From JAGKXB01 sp964498835 (GTDB lineage: Bacteria > Pseudomonadota > Gammaproteobacteria > Burkholderiales > Burkholderiaceae_D): DNA of 64,000 nt. The stretch covers positions 4,434 to 68,433 of the forward strand of contig CAZCIX010000005.1 in assembly GCA_964498835.1 (NCBI GenBank), read 5' to 3'. Shown piece after piece: positions 43,115 through 51,825 of the stretch (position 1 is its first letter; every line of letters starts with the position of its first letter). The notes below the pieces were generated by a model. That model made no database searches. It was not told the DNA's origin and saw only the letters and a program-made list of their open reading frames with translations. The position numbers and the translations under genes were made by a program.

Positions 43115-43130
43115 TTTCCAAAGTTGGAAA
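43115..43130. promoter_or_regulatory. Palindrome copy between convergent genes
   Basis: TTTCCAAAGTTGGAAA, one base from the perfect form, 8 bp after the relaxase stop and about 100 bp before the convergent methylase-helicase stop. It cannot serve as a promoter operator. Confidence 0.5.
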
Positions 43131-43228
43131 TGCAAAACAAAATATCCTAATTTGTGCGATTCATATATATATATCAAATAAACAGGCCATTTCTACTGGC
43201 TTTACAGCATTTGCTTTTCTCTTTTCGT

Positions 43229-46200
43229 TTATCGACTGATTCCTTGTTTTCTCTCATCGTGAGTCCGAAATGTGATTAATCCCTTGTTGTATGACAACTG
43301 GATGTACTCCCCGGTTACTGGCATAGCGCCAGCCGGGAAATCTCTAGTTAAATGCACCGCCGCCTTGTGCATCCCCAGTTCCTGCACGACGAAGTACTCA
43401 TCGACCGCGATGATTTGGCCAGCATACCGCCCATTAATTCGGTTGGCCATATGCGGCATCCAGCCGTCAGCGCGTAGCGCCGATTCCTTTGCGTCGAACC
43501 GCGTGATGGAAGTACCGGCTGCGTCCCTCATTTCTGGGGAGGCATATCGCGTGTTGGCCATCACCGCTGCAGCCAAGTCGCGCGATGTAGCGATGCGCTC
43601 GATCACAACATCATGCACCGCTGCACCATCTCCCTGTTCCCATAAAGCATTGTGGCTTCTCGCACCAAGAATGTCTGTTGCTTTGGCCGGCAGCATTGCC
43701 GCCCGCAGGTATTCAGCAATCACGGCATCGGCTCGCTTCACTGTTGCCGCGTCGCGTGCTTGCGAAATAGAGATACCGAAAGAGTCAGCAGCACCGTGAG
43801 CTTGCTGCGTAGACTCGTCCTGCCTCTCGCCAGATGGCTTCCAGGTGGAAACATAGCTTTCATCCTTCTGCATCTTTTTCAACTCGATCAGGATTTCGCT
43901 GTTGTCCTTGCGCAACCGCTCCAGTTTTGACATGTCCTTGAACGGGCGGCTAAGTTGCTCCTTCGCTTTCTCTAGTTCTGCCTGGTCGCGCGCCAGCTTC
44001 GCATGCACGTCCGAGATTTGACGCTCGAAACTGTCCACGTAGTTGTCGAGGCGTTGCAGGAAGCCACTCACGCTAAACTTATCATCCTTCTTGTATGCCA
44101 GGTTGTTGGGCTGGTATTCATGCTCCCCTTTTAACGAGAACATGATTTCGTTTCGCACGCAATGGACGTTCACTTTGAAGCCACGATATTCACCTACTGC
44201 GATTTTCTGGATCGAGTCGCCCAGCAGCTTGGCTTGTGTCTCGATAGCGCCTTGCATACACGTCATCACCAAGTGATGCAGTTGATCTTTGCTATCTGCG
44301 TTGTACGCTGCCTTACCGCTCTTGAACACCCATGCCTCGCTAGTCGCACCATCGCGACGAGCTATCTCCTTGTCGAGCACCGTCACTGCGGCAACGGTGC
44401 GGCCGTCAGCATCGGCCATCCATTCGACCTTGCTTTGTAGCGTGTGTTGATTCCGCTTATAGTTTGAAAACATTGCCTCGGCTTTTTTTAGATCAGCCAC
44501 AATCTGGACTTGCATGAAAATCAGTGGATTGCCGGATGCAGCGGCCTTCATCTCTGCAGCATTTGCCGCCTCGCCGGCGATGTCTTCGATTGTCCGTTGC
44601 AGGCTGTCGCCCTTGCGGAACTGTTCGATGCCGGCAGCCTTGTATTCAATGGTCTGCCACATGCGAGAGTCGTAGGTCTTCTCTGTTGCATAGCGCATGA
44701 TTTCGACCTCGAACCCGTCCGGATCTGCCTGGTAGAACTCGTTGCCCTGTCTGATGATGCGACCTTCCCTTTGCTCCAGATCACTTGGGCGCCACGGCGC
44801 GTCGAGGTGGTGTTCCGCAACCAGTTTGCGCTGGACGTTGGTGCCGGCACCCATCTTGGCTGTGGACCCCATCATGATGCGAGCGCGGCCTGCGTTCATG
44901 TCATCGAATAGCTTCGCCTTTTGCAAATCAGTGTTGGCATCATGGATAAAGCAGATCTCGTGTTCAGGTACACCGTGCGCGATCAGCTTGGCCTTGATGT
45001 CGTCATACACGCTGAACTTGCTGCTGCCCGCCAACAGCTCGTCCATCGACACTGTGGATTCTTCGTCATCTTGATTGTCCACGTCCATGCCTCGATCCGG
45101 CACTAAGGTGCCGGAACGTTTAGCTTTGGGCGTGGACAGGTCACAGAACACAAGTTGGGTGCCTTTTTTATCGTCCCATGCGTGATAGATCCGCAGGACT
45201 TCGGCTACCATCTTGTTCGTCTTGCTGCCGGCGAAGTCTGGCGCGCTCGGATCAATCAGGCGAAAGTCCAGACCCGCCTTGCGGGCATCGTTCGTTATCT
45301 TGAGTGGATTGTCGATGCGCGGATCTTTCGGAGGATTCTCCATGCGTTCAATGATGCAACCCTTCGGCCAGCGCTTCACCAAGGAGCCGTCGGCGCGCGT
45401 GACAGGCCTGCCATCGTCGTCCAGCAGAGGCTCCTGTTCGCCGATGTACTTCGCCTGCATCGGCGAACGTTCCACCACAATATTAGTCGGCCTGCCACCC
45501 TTCAAGGTCGGAACCGGGAACCGCTTGCCCAGCTCGATCGCCTGCTGTTTCAGGTCAGCGAGGGTAACCACGTCGGCGAAGGTTCGGTACTGCGCGATCA
45601 GTTCTGGCACATTCTGGAACTTCGAGAACCGACTGTTTAGTTTGTAGTTCATGCCGGTCGCGTCCAGCTCCCAACCTGTGACGACCTGGCCGAAAGTCGA
45701 GGCCCACGCATCGAAGTGCTCGATGCCGCGCGCCTTCATCTGGTCGTACTGCATGTACCGCTGCATGGTGTACATCTCAGCGATCGTATTGGAGATCGGC
45801 GTGCCGGTACCGCCGAACACGCCACGCCCGTCATGCTTCATTTGCAGGTAGCGGACTTTGACGAACAGGTCGAATGCCTTGTCGCTGCCGATCAGGTTGC
45901 CCAAGCCTGAGACGCGGTTCAAAGTCGTGTTGATAAAAAGGTTCTTGAACTCGTGCAGCTCATCGACCATCAGCATGTCAACGCCAAGCTCATCGAAGGT
46001 GACCACGCGGTCTTTGGTGCCGGCAGAGGCCTGGCGCTGGAGCTTGGCTTCCATGCGCTCCTTGGCTTTTTCCATGTTCTTGATGGTTACACGGTCTCCG
46101 CGTTCTTCCTTCAAGCGCCGCAACGCGGCCGTCAGGTCGTCGATCTGCTCACTCAGGATGGCGTCCAGCGTTTCTGGCGGCATACCGATTTTCTTAAGGC

Positions 46201-49200
46201 TAGAATGGCCGACGATCACAGCATCCCAATCCCCTGTAGCGATCCGCGCAAACAAGCGCTCGCGGTTCTCCTTCTTGAAATCGCCCTTCTCCGCGATCAG
46301 GACTTTCGCATCTGGGTACAGCTCGTAGAACGAGTCTTTCCATTGCAGCAGCAAATGATTGGGCACGGCGATCATGGGCTTGTGGGTCAAGCCCATGCGG
46401 CGGCTCTCCATCGCGACACCGATAAACTCGAAGGTCTTCCCCGCACCGACCACGTGGTCGAAAAGAGCTGTACCGTCTTGAATACCGCGCCAGATCGCAT
46501 TCTTCTGGTGTGGGCGCAATTCGATCGCGACCGAGGCACCGGGAAGTGTCAGGTGCGATCCATTATAGATAGGCGCGACGTTGGTGTTGAAGGTGTCGTT
46601 GTAGATGCGGGCTAGGTGATCACGACGGGCCTTATCCTCCCACACCCAATCCAAAAACGCTTGGCGAATCTCATCGGCCTTCTGGTTGGCCACCGCCGTT
46701 TTTTCTTCGTTGACCTGGTAGATTGGATTGCGCCGGTCATCGTAGCCAACAATGTCCTTGACTTGGATGGTTCTGTTGACAAGGATAGATTCGATCAGCG
46801 CATTCGCCGGCACTTCAACAGTGCCCCAGGTGACCGTCGATGTGGTATGGTCGCCACGCCCGATCTTGGCCATCCATTTACCAAGGGAGGGTTGATACGA
46901 GATGGAACGATGCACATTCCCCAGCAGGTGTGTGACGAACTGGTCCACTGTCTCGTGCGGTATCCACGTGGAGCCGAGTTGAATGCCGATATCGATCGGC
47001 TCAATGTCCTTGGGTTGCACCAAGCGCAGCGCTTCGGCATTTGCCGCGAATTCCGCGTTGTCCTTAGCCACATCCTCGGCAATCACGAGCTTTCGTTTTA
47101 CGTTGCCGGTCAGGTAGGCATCCGCGCTTTCCCATGCCATCGTAGCTGGATTGCGATAGATCAGGCCTTTTAAGTCCGACAGCACGTCGGTCTCGGCCTT
47201 GCCAGAGAGCCGCACGATGTATGGGATATCCACGCGGCCTGTTTCGTTGAGGGAGACCAGCAGCCCGTCTTTGGCGCTGGCCACCGACGTGATCGAGCGG
47301 CTGGGGGTCATCACCCGCTTGGTGAAGATTGCCGCCTTCTTGGCGCTGGGCTCGCGCGCATCGACGCCATCACGCTTTGCAATGTCCTTAGAAATTCCGC
47401 GATCGTAGTCTCGTTCGAGTGAATGCAGCAGCGGGTAGTCAGGATCGTCGCCCATCGCTTGGCGGTTGGATAGCGCGCTGATGTAGCCATGCTTTTTCAC
47501 GAAGCCGTCGTATACGGTATTCAGTATCGTGCGCCAAGCATCGACCTCGGCAGTAGGCATTTCTGCGGATCGCTCCGCGCTCATCAAGCTGCGCAGCGCT
47601 GTACGGACTTCGATCAGTCCGCGAATCCGCCCACCCTGCTTGTCGTTTTTCAGATCGACAAATTCGTAGTTGCCGTGATCGAGGATGTCAGGGAGGCGCC
47701 GCGCTAGCTTGTCGCCGGCCATGAAGTATGCGCCAACCTTGACACCTTGCGGAATATCGATGTCAGGCTTGGCGATATCGGCGGCGTGCTCCTCGGCGCG
47801 ATAGATGCCTTCTGGCAGTCGTGCGATTGCGCCGGCCAGGTCGGACGCAAGATCGGAACCATCGTGAGCTACACAGGTCGGCATGTCTGCCCGGTACATA
47901 TTGGAGGTCAGCGCCATGCGGCCCAGAATCATCTCGGGCCGCGCGACAAAGTAGTTATTCACCAGGATCTCACTGCCGGTTTCGTCGTCTTTGACCATGC
48001 CCACAACGGTCCACTCCTTCGACGGCGTTTCGTCGGGCTGTGCCTTCTGCAAGAACACGATGTCGGTCGTTACCTCGGTGAGCGCATTCTCCTTGAACGC
48101 GGTATTCGGCAAGCGTATCGCACCGAGCATGTGCGCACGGTCACTGACCCATTCGCGCGCCGCGTTGTTCGCGGCATCCATGAAGTAGCTGCTTACAACG
48201 ACTGCCACAACCCCACCATCGCGAACCTTATCCAGTGATTTGGCGATGAAGTAATTGTGGATGCTGAACTCGCCCAGCTCACGGTGCTGCGCATCGAATA
48301 ACGTTTGGTTACCAAACGGTGGGTTACCGATCGCCAAGTCAAAGTATCTGGCCGGGATGGTTACGTCCTGGAAGCCCTTGTTAATGACTGTCGCGGTGGG
48401 GTACAAGTGACTTGCGATGGAAGCCGTCGTTGGGTCCAACTCAATGCCGGTGATCTGCGAACGCTCCGCAAGCGCTTGCGGCATCAGGCCGATGAAGTGA
48501 CCTGTGCCGAGAGCAGATTCAAGTACGCGCCCACCCGTGAAGCCAAGCCGTGCCACGCCGGCATACATGGCTTCAATCACCGGCTGGGAGGTATAGTGCG
48601 CATCTTGCGTCGAACGGCGCGCGGCCTCGTACTGCTCTTTTGGGAGGATGTCGGCGAGCTGCTGATACTCTGCTCGCCAATCGTTGTTTCTGTGATCAAA
48701 AGCTTGAGGCAAACCACCCCAGCCCACGTATTTCACCAGCACGCTTTGCTCGCCCATGGTTGCGGCACGGCCTTCGCTGGCGAGCTGGTCAATCAATCGC
48801 AACGCCGCGATATTCGCTTTGAATTTCGCCTTGGCGCCGCCTTCACCCAGCCGATCGGCATTGGTAATGCGGTAATTCGACGGGGGGGCGCCTAGCTCAG
48901 TTCGGTTTCGACCTGGTGCATCGACAGTATCTCGTGCTCCGCCATGTGTGTCCCTGATGACGATTGGTGTTCCGCCAGCACCTGCGTTTCCAGATTCTGT
49001 TGCTCCAGCAGCCGACCAAGCAGGATCACTTCGCCCTGCGTTTCCATAGCTTTCAGCTCGTACGGCGAATTCATCGCCCAGCGGTCGAGGATTTTCCAGC
49101 CTTGCGTGTTGTACGGCGCTCGTGCCACTGCCTGCAACGTCGATGTCGCCAGCACGCGCTTGGCTACTTCCAGCGGATTCATTTGTCCTTCGATCATCTG

Positions 49201-49360
49201 TTTCTCCCCTAATCTGGTCGGACACCGTGTCCGCACCTGCTATTTCATCATCCTGCTCAGCCATTACAGCAAGACGCTCGATTGCTTCGACCGTTTCGTT
49301 AAATACGAAGTCAAAACTTAACTGCCCTACGTTAATACCAATCTTCTTTCTCTGTGTCAT
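43229..49360 (-). CDS. Giant N6-adenine methylase-SNF2-like helicase with KfrB-like tail
   Basis: 2043 residues. An acidic N-terminal tail leads to an adenine methyltransferase domain with the SAM motif VLESALGTGHFIG (about 279-291) and catalytic NPPFG (346-350). The second half has SF2 helicase motifs: DHVVGAGKTFEF (near 970), MVDELHEFKN (near 1130), FGGTGTPISN, and QREGRIIRQGN (near 1530). A coiled coil and a KfrB-like module close the protein (NGRYAGQIIAVDEYFVVQE, GEYIQLSYNKGLITF). Such polyvalent plasmid proteins are thought to protect incoming DNA or remodel it after transfer; none is proved here. It lies at the end of the minus-strand transfer block with an operator copy upstream. Confidence 0.8.
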   Translation of the reverse strand: MTQRKKIGINVGQLSFDFVFNETVEAIERLAVMAEQDDEIAGADTVSDQIRGETDDRRTNESAGSSQARAGDIDVAGSGTSAVQHARLENPRPLGDEFAVRAESYGNAGRSDPAWSAAGATESGNAGAGGTPIVIRDTHGGARDTVDAPGRNRTELGAPPSNYRITNADRLGEGGAKAKFKANIAALRLIDQLASEGRAATMGEQSVLVKYVGWGGLPQAFDHRNNDWRAEYQQLADILPKEQYEAARRSTQDAHYTSQPVIEAMYAGVARLGFTGGRVLESALGTGHFIGLMPQALAERSQITGIELDPTTASIASHLYPTATVINKGFQDVTIPARYFDLAIGNPPFGNQTLFDAQHRELGEFSIHNYFIAKSLDKVRDGGVVAVVVSSYFMDAANNAAREWVSDRAHMLGAIRLPNTAFKENALTEVTTDIVFLQKAQPDETPSKEWTVVGMVKDDETGSEILVNNYFVARPEMILGRMALTSNMYRADMPTCVAHDGSDLASDLAGAIARLPEGIYRAEEHAADIAKPDIDIPQGVKVGAYFMAGDKLARRLPDILDHGNYEFVDLKNDKQGGRIRGLIEVRTALRSLMSAERSAEMPTAEVDAWRTILNTVYDGFVKKHGYISALSNRQAMGDDPDYPLLHSLERDYDRGISKDIAKRDGVDAREPSAKKAAIFTKRVMTPSRSITSVASAKDGLLVSLNETGRVDIPYIVRLSGKAETDVLSDLKGLIYRNPATMAWESADAYLTGNVKRKLVIAEDVAKDNAEFAANAEALRLVQPKDIEPIDIGIQLGSTWIPHETVDQFVTHLLGNVHRSISYQPSLGKWMAKIGRGDHTTSTVTWGTVEVPANALIESILVNRTIQVKDIVGYDDRRNPIYQVNEEKTAVANQKADEIRQAFLDWVWEDKARRDHLARIYNDTFNTNVAPIYNGSHLTLPGASVAIELRPHQKNAIWRGIQDGTALFDHVVGAGKTFEFIGVAMESRRMGLTHKPMIAVPNHLLLQWKDSFYELYPDAKVLIAEKGDFKKENRERLFARIATGDWDAVIVGHSSLKKIGMPPETLDAILSEQIDDLTAALRRLKEERGDRVTIKNMEKAKERMEAKLQRQASAGTKDRVVTFDELGVDMLMVDELHEFKNLFINTTLNRVSGLGNLIGSDKAFDLFVKVRYLQMKHDGRGVFGGTGTPISNTIAEMYTMQRYMQYDQMKARGIEHFDAWASTFGQVVTGWELDATGMNYKLNSRFSKFQNVPELIAQYRTFADVVTLADLKQQAIELGKRFPVPTLKGGRPTNIVVERSPMQAKYIGEQEPLLDDDGRPVTRADGSLVKRWPKGCIIERMENPPKDPRIDNPLKITNDARKAGLDFRLIDPSAPDFAGSKTNKMVAEVLRIYHAWDDKKGTQLVFCDLSTPKAKRSGTLVPDRGMDVDNQDDEESTVSMDELLAGSSKFSVYDDIKAKLIAHGVPEHEICFIHDANTDLQKAKLFDDMNAGRARIMMGSTAKMGAGTNVQRKLVAEHHLDAPWRPSDLEQREGRIIRQGNEFYQADPDGFEVEIMRYATEKTYDSRMWQTIEYKAAGIEQFRKGDSLQRTIEDIAGEAANAAEMKAAASGNPLIFMQVQIVADLKKAEAMFSNYKRNQHTLQSKVEWMADADGRTVAAVTVLDKEIARRDGATSEAWVFKSGKAAYNADSKDQLHHLVMTCMQGAIETQAKLLGDSIQKIAVGEYRGFKVNVHCVRNEIMFSLKGEHEYQPNNLAYKKDDKFSVSGFLQRLDNYVDSFERQISDVHAKLARDQAELEKAKEQLSRPFKDMSKLERLRKDNSEILIELKKMQKDESYVSTWKPSGERQDESTQQAHGAADSFGISISQARDAATVKRADAVIAEYLRAAMLPAKATDILGARSHNALWEQGDGAAVHDVVIERIATSRDLAAAVMANTRYASPEMRDAAGTSITRFDAKESALRADGWMPHMANRINGRYAGQIIAVDEYFVVQELGMHKAAVHLTRDFPAGAMPVTGEYIQLSYNKGLITFRTHDERKQGISR

Positions 49361-49433
49361 GATAAGTCATATTGAGTTCCAGATGATTTATTTTATCATT
49401 GCATTATGCAATAAAAAATTCATAAAAAAACTA

Positions 49434-49449
49434 TTTCCAACGCCGGAAA
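49434..49449. promoter_or_regulatory. Palindromic operator upstream of the methylase-helicase
   Basis: TTTCCAACGCCGGAAA (one change from the consensus), 73 bp before the start at 49360. GTTTATAAAC, a 10-bp palindrome also found in the candidate oriV, is nearby at 49481-49490. Confidence 0.6.
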
Positions 49450-49503
49450 AATATTCCGTCTATAGTCGTATGAAAATTCCGTTTATAAACAAAAATCAAG
49501 AGT

Positions 49504-50169
49504 TTATTGCTCGGAAATAGTTGTTCTTGAATCACCCTGAATTGCTTCTACCATGCTCAACAGCCTGCCGCCACCGACAAGATCAATCGGTTTCCCCTTG
49601 GAAAATTCCCACGCATTGCGTGTAAACTTACCAACGCAAACGATGGCTACGCGATCCGCCCTGTGGTGGACCATTAGGCCGAACATCTCGCGCACAACTG
49701 CCGCCCCGACGTTGTTATTTTTCCACTGCTTGCACTGGACCAGCACCTTTGATGCGCCCTTTCGCAGTACCAAGTCCACGCCGCCGTCAGCACCACCCTG
49801 ACCGGTCTCCGCGATCTGGTAGCCTTGACGGCGATAAACCTCTCCCACAAGCCTCTCAAATGCCTTCCAGTCCATTTCCCGCAACGTGTTCAGGCTGCGC
49901 TGCTTGTCGAGCAGCCGACCGCGCTCGCCGGACTTGAATAGTCCGATAATGGTGGCCAAGCCGCACAACGCTATTCCCAAGACGCCCAAACTGGTTGGTA
50001 CACCAGTTGCCGCCAAGCTGTGCGCAAACGTGCGCCACGGCTCCCGTAATGCGTTCCCTCGGGTGTAATGAGGGATTACCCACCAAACTAGCGACGCGAC
50101 CGCTATCGGTAGCGGCACCCACCATGACAAAGGAACCGCTTTTGCTGTGCGATAACGGCGCCGGCTCAT
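49504..50169 (-). CDS. Membrane-anchored Mrr-type restriction nuclease
   Basis: 221 residues. Two N-terminal membrane helices (WWVPLPIAVASLVWWVIP and TSLGVLGIALCGLATIIGLF) are followed by an Mrr/PD-(D/E)XK domain: FERLVGEVYRRQGYQI, D132 in GADGGVDLVLRKG and the QCK motif (145-147) in VLVQCKQWK. Such anchored nucleases are known in plasmid transfer regions and may cut foreign or modified DNA, or act during transfer. It overlaps the upstream small gene by 4 bp and precedes the methylase-helicase, so a restriction-modification type pairing is possible but unproved. Confidence 0.85.
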   Translation of the reverse strand: MSRRRYRTAKAVPLSWWVPLPIAVASLVWWVIPHYTRGNALREPWRTFAHSLAATGVPTSLGVLGIALCGLATIIGLFKSGERGRLLDKQRSLNTLREMDWKAFERLVGEVYRRQGYQIAETGQGGADGGVDLVLRKGASKVLVQCKQWKNNNVGAAVVREMFGLMVHHRADRVAIVCVGKFTRNAWEFSKGKPIDLVGGGRLLSMVEAIQGDSRTTISEQ

Positions 50170-50483
50170 GCACGCTCCTGCGAATTATTGGCCTCCATGA
50201 GCTTGTACTCTCTTATCATCGCCGTCAGGCCACTTGTTGTTTCATCGAGCCATACCTTGCCGCTTACGGTCATTAATGCCAGCCGCAAGGTTTGAAGTGA
50301 AATGCGGGAGGCATAAAAACCAATCCGCACGTTCGCATCATGGGTGTGCAGCGTGCCGTACACGCGGTCACGCCGAGGTTGCTCATGCGATGGGATGAAA
50401 GAGCGTGTAATGTTCTTCAGCTCCTGTATCTGGCCACCGATCCGACGCAGGACGTCGTGTAGAGCCGAAATCTTTTCTTTCAT
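50166..50483 (-). CDS. Hypothetical protein
   Basis: 105 residues, not recognised. N-terminal helix (KISALHDVLRRIGGQIQELK), then a beta-like centre (RVYGTLHTHDANVRIGFYAS) and a C-terminal helix (GLTAMIREYKLMEANN). No membrane segments. It overlaps the Mrr gene and lies 11 bp after the transglycosylase gene, so it is part of the same operon. Confidence 0.6.
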   Translation of the reverse strand: MKEKISALHDVLRRIGGQIQELKNITRSFIPSHEQPRRDRVYGTLHTHDANVRIGFYASRISLQTLRLALMTVSGKVWLDETTSGLTAMIREYKLMEANNSQERA

Positions 50484-50494
50484 AACATGCTTTC

Positions 50495-51169
50495 TTAAAA
50501 GGATTCCACTTCCAACTTGGCCATGCGTGCTTCGATGGTGCGGTCGCGCTTGGTCATAGTCTTTGGCTGTACTGCGCCACGTACCTGGGCGGTAGGCGAT
50601 ACGCCGCCAATTTTTAATGCTGGTACGCGGACGCGCGTGGCTTCCAAAACCTTCTGCACGTAGCCATTGCTAAAACCACGCACATAAGAACCAGTATTGT
50701 TCATCGAGATAGCGGCAAGCAAAGCGCGCTGCGAGTTCTTATATTTCGCCATCGCGTTCAGATAATTTTCTACCAATATCTTGGCACCTAACCTGTAGTT
50801 TTCGCACGGTTCGAACGCAGATTCGATCGTTGATCCTAATCGAAATACATTCCGCACGTTAACCTGTAACGGACCGATGTCTACCAGGTGACCGTTATTT
50901 ACCAGCTCTTGTGCGATCGCCACAGCTTCTACCTTCGTCGCTGGAAAGTAGCTACGCACCATCGTTTTGCGCTTCTCCCATGGCAAATTTGCAGGCCCGC
51001 TATCGGCCACCGCATATGCATATGCTCCCGACTCCACGTGCGTGATCGCACGCAACGTAATTGGGTCTACCTCTGGTGCGCAGCGATGCATTATAGATTC
51101 GAGATCATACGCGTGAGCAACCGGCGTCAACAGGGCAAAACCTAGCAATAGACTGGCGAACGTTTTCAT
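50495..51169 (-). CDS. Lytic transglycosylase-like protein (VirB1/TrbN family)
   Basis: 224 residues with a signal peptide (KTFASLLLGFALLTPVAHA). The SLT-type fold is recognisable: ALRAITHVESGAYAYAVA-like region with the catalytic Glu in THVESG (about residue 47), then HLVDIGPLQVN and ALLAAISMNNTGS. It cuts peptidoglycan so the conjugative or thin-pilus channel can cross the wall; TrbN and PilT of R64 are functional equivalents. The C-terminal tail is basic and unstructured. It lies next to a gene that overlaps the coupling protein gene. Confidence 0.85.
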   Translation of the reverse strand: MKTFASLLLGFALLTPVAHAYDLESIMHRCAPEVDPITLRAITHVESGAYAYAVADSGPANLPWEKRKTMVRSYFPATKVEAVAIAQELVNNGHLVDIGPLQVNVRNVFRLGSTIESAFEPCENYRLGAKILVENYLNAMAKYKNSQRALLAAISMNNTGSYVRGFSNGYVQKVLEATRVRVPALKIGGVSPTAQVRGAVQPKTMTKRDRTIEARMAKLEVESF

Positions 51170-51171
51170 TT

Positions 51172-51825
51172 TCAGACCTCCAGATCTTTACCAGTGACGA
51201 AGGTTTGCAGTGTCATATCCAACAGCTTGGTGGACCAGCCTGCTGCCGCAAATTCAAACTTGGCATCCACAAGTGCGGCGTAGATCTTGTCGTGGAAGAC
51301 CTGCGGATACATGCCGCCATCTTTGTGTAACAAATCCATGCCTCCAGAATTTTCCAGCACTGCAAAAGCGTTCGGATGAGCGTGCGTGAGAAGCGCAACT
51401 ACGTCCTCGTACTTTGCCAGCGTTGTATAGTACATTCCCACAACACGCTCTAACTCCGTACGTACGCGATCAGTCAGGACCACAGGTTCTGGATGTCCCT
51501 CGAATGCCTCTAGATCAACTGGTAAATTTGAAACGTGCAACTTGATACCAAAGTTTCCGGCCGAATTTGCCATGACGAACAAAGCGAAAGCCTTACGTTC
51601 AATCAGGGTAATGTGTGGCCAAAATGCTGCCCATCGTTCTTGATAATGTGTCGGATCTTCCAGCGACCAGTTATACCGCTGCAACAGGCGGTAAAGATGT
51701 CGTGCGGCGCTGCGGTCAATTTTTTCATACGTCGTGTGAGGGAACACTTTCATCCGTACAGTGTTCTTCGCCAATATTTTCTCCATTTGCCTCGCACTTA
51801 CTTGAGGGGAAACTAATGTGTTCAC
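51172..51825 (-). CDS. Hypothetical protein coupled to traG
   Basis: 217 residues from a GTG start (AAGGGG upstream), which overlaps the traG stop. It is not recognised. It appears soluble, with helical segments (ARHLYRLLQRYNWSLEDPTH, ERKAFALFVMANSAGNFGI, RTELERVVGMYYTTLAKYED). Being translationally coupled to the coupling-protein gene and followed at once by the transglycosylase gene, it is probably a transfer accessory protein. Confidence 0.65.
   Translation of the reverse strand: MNTLVSPQVSARQMEKILAKNTVRMKVFPHTTYEKIDRSAARHLYRLLQRYNWSLEDPTHYQERWAAFWPHITLIERKAFALFVMANSAGNFGIKLHVSNLPVDLEAFEGHPEPVVLTDRVRTELERVVGMYYTTLAKYEDVVALLTHAHPNAFAVLENSGGMDLLHKDGGMYPQVFHDKIYAALVDAKFEFAAAGWSTKLLDMTLQTFVTGKDLEV

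Noticed and set aside
48305..48895. 196-codon plus-strand frame inside the methylase-helicase
   Set aside because: It is opposite the methyltransferase motifs of the large minus-strand gene and shows no recognisable domain or ribosome site.
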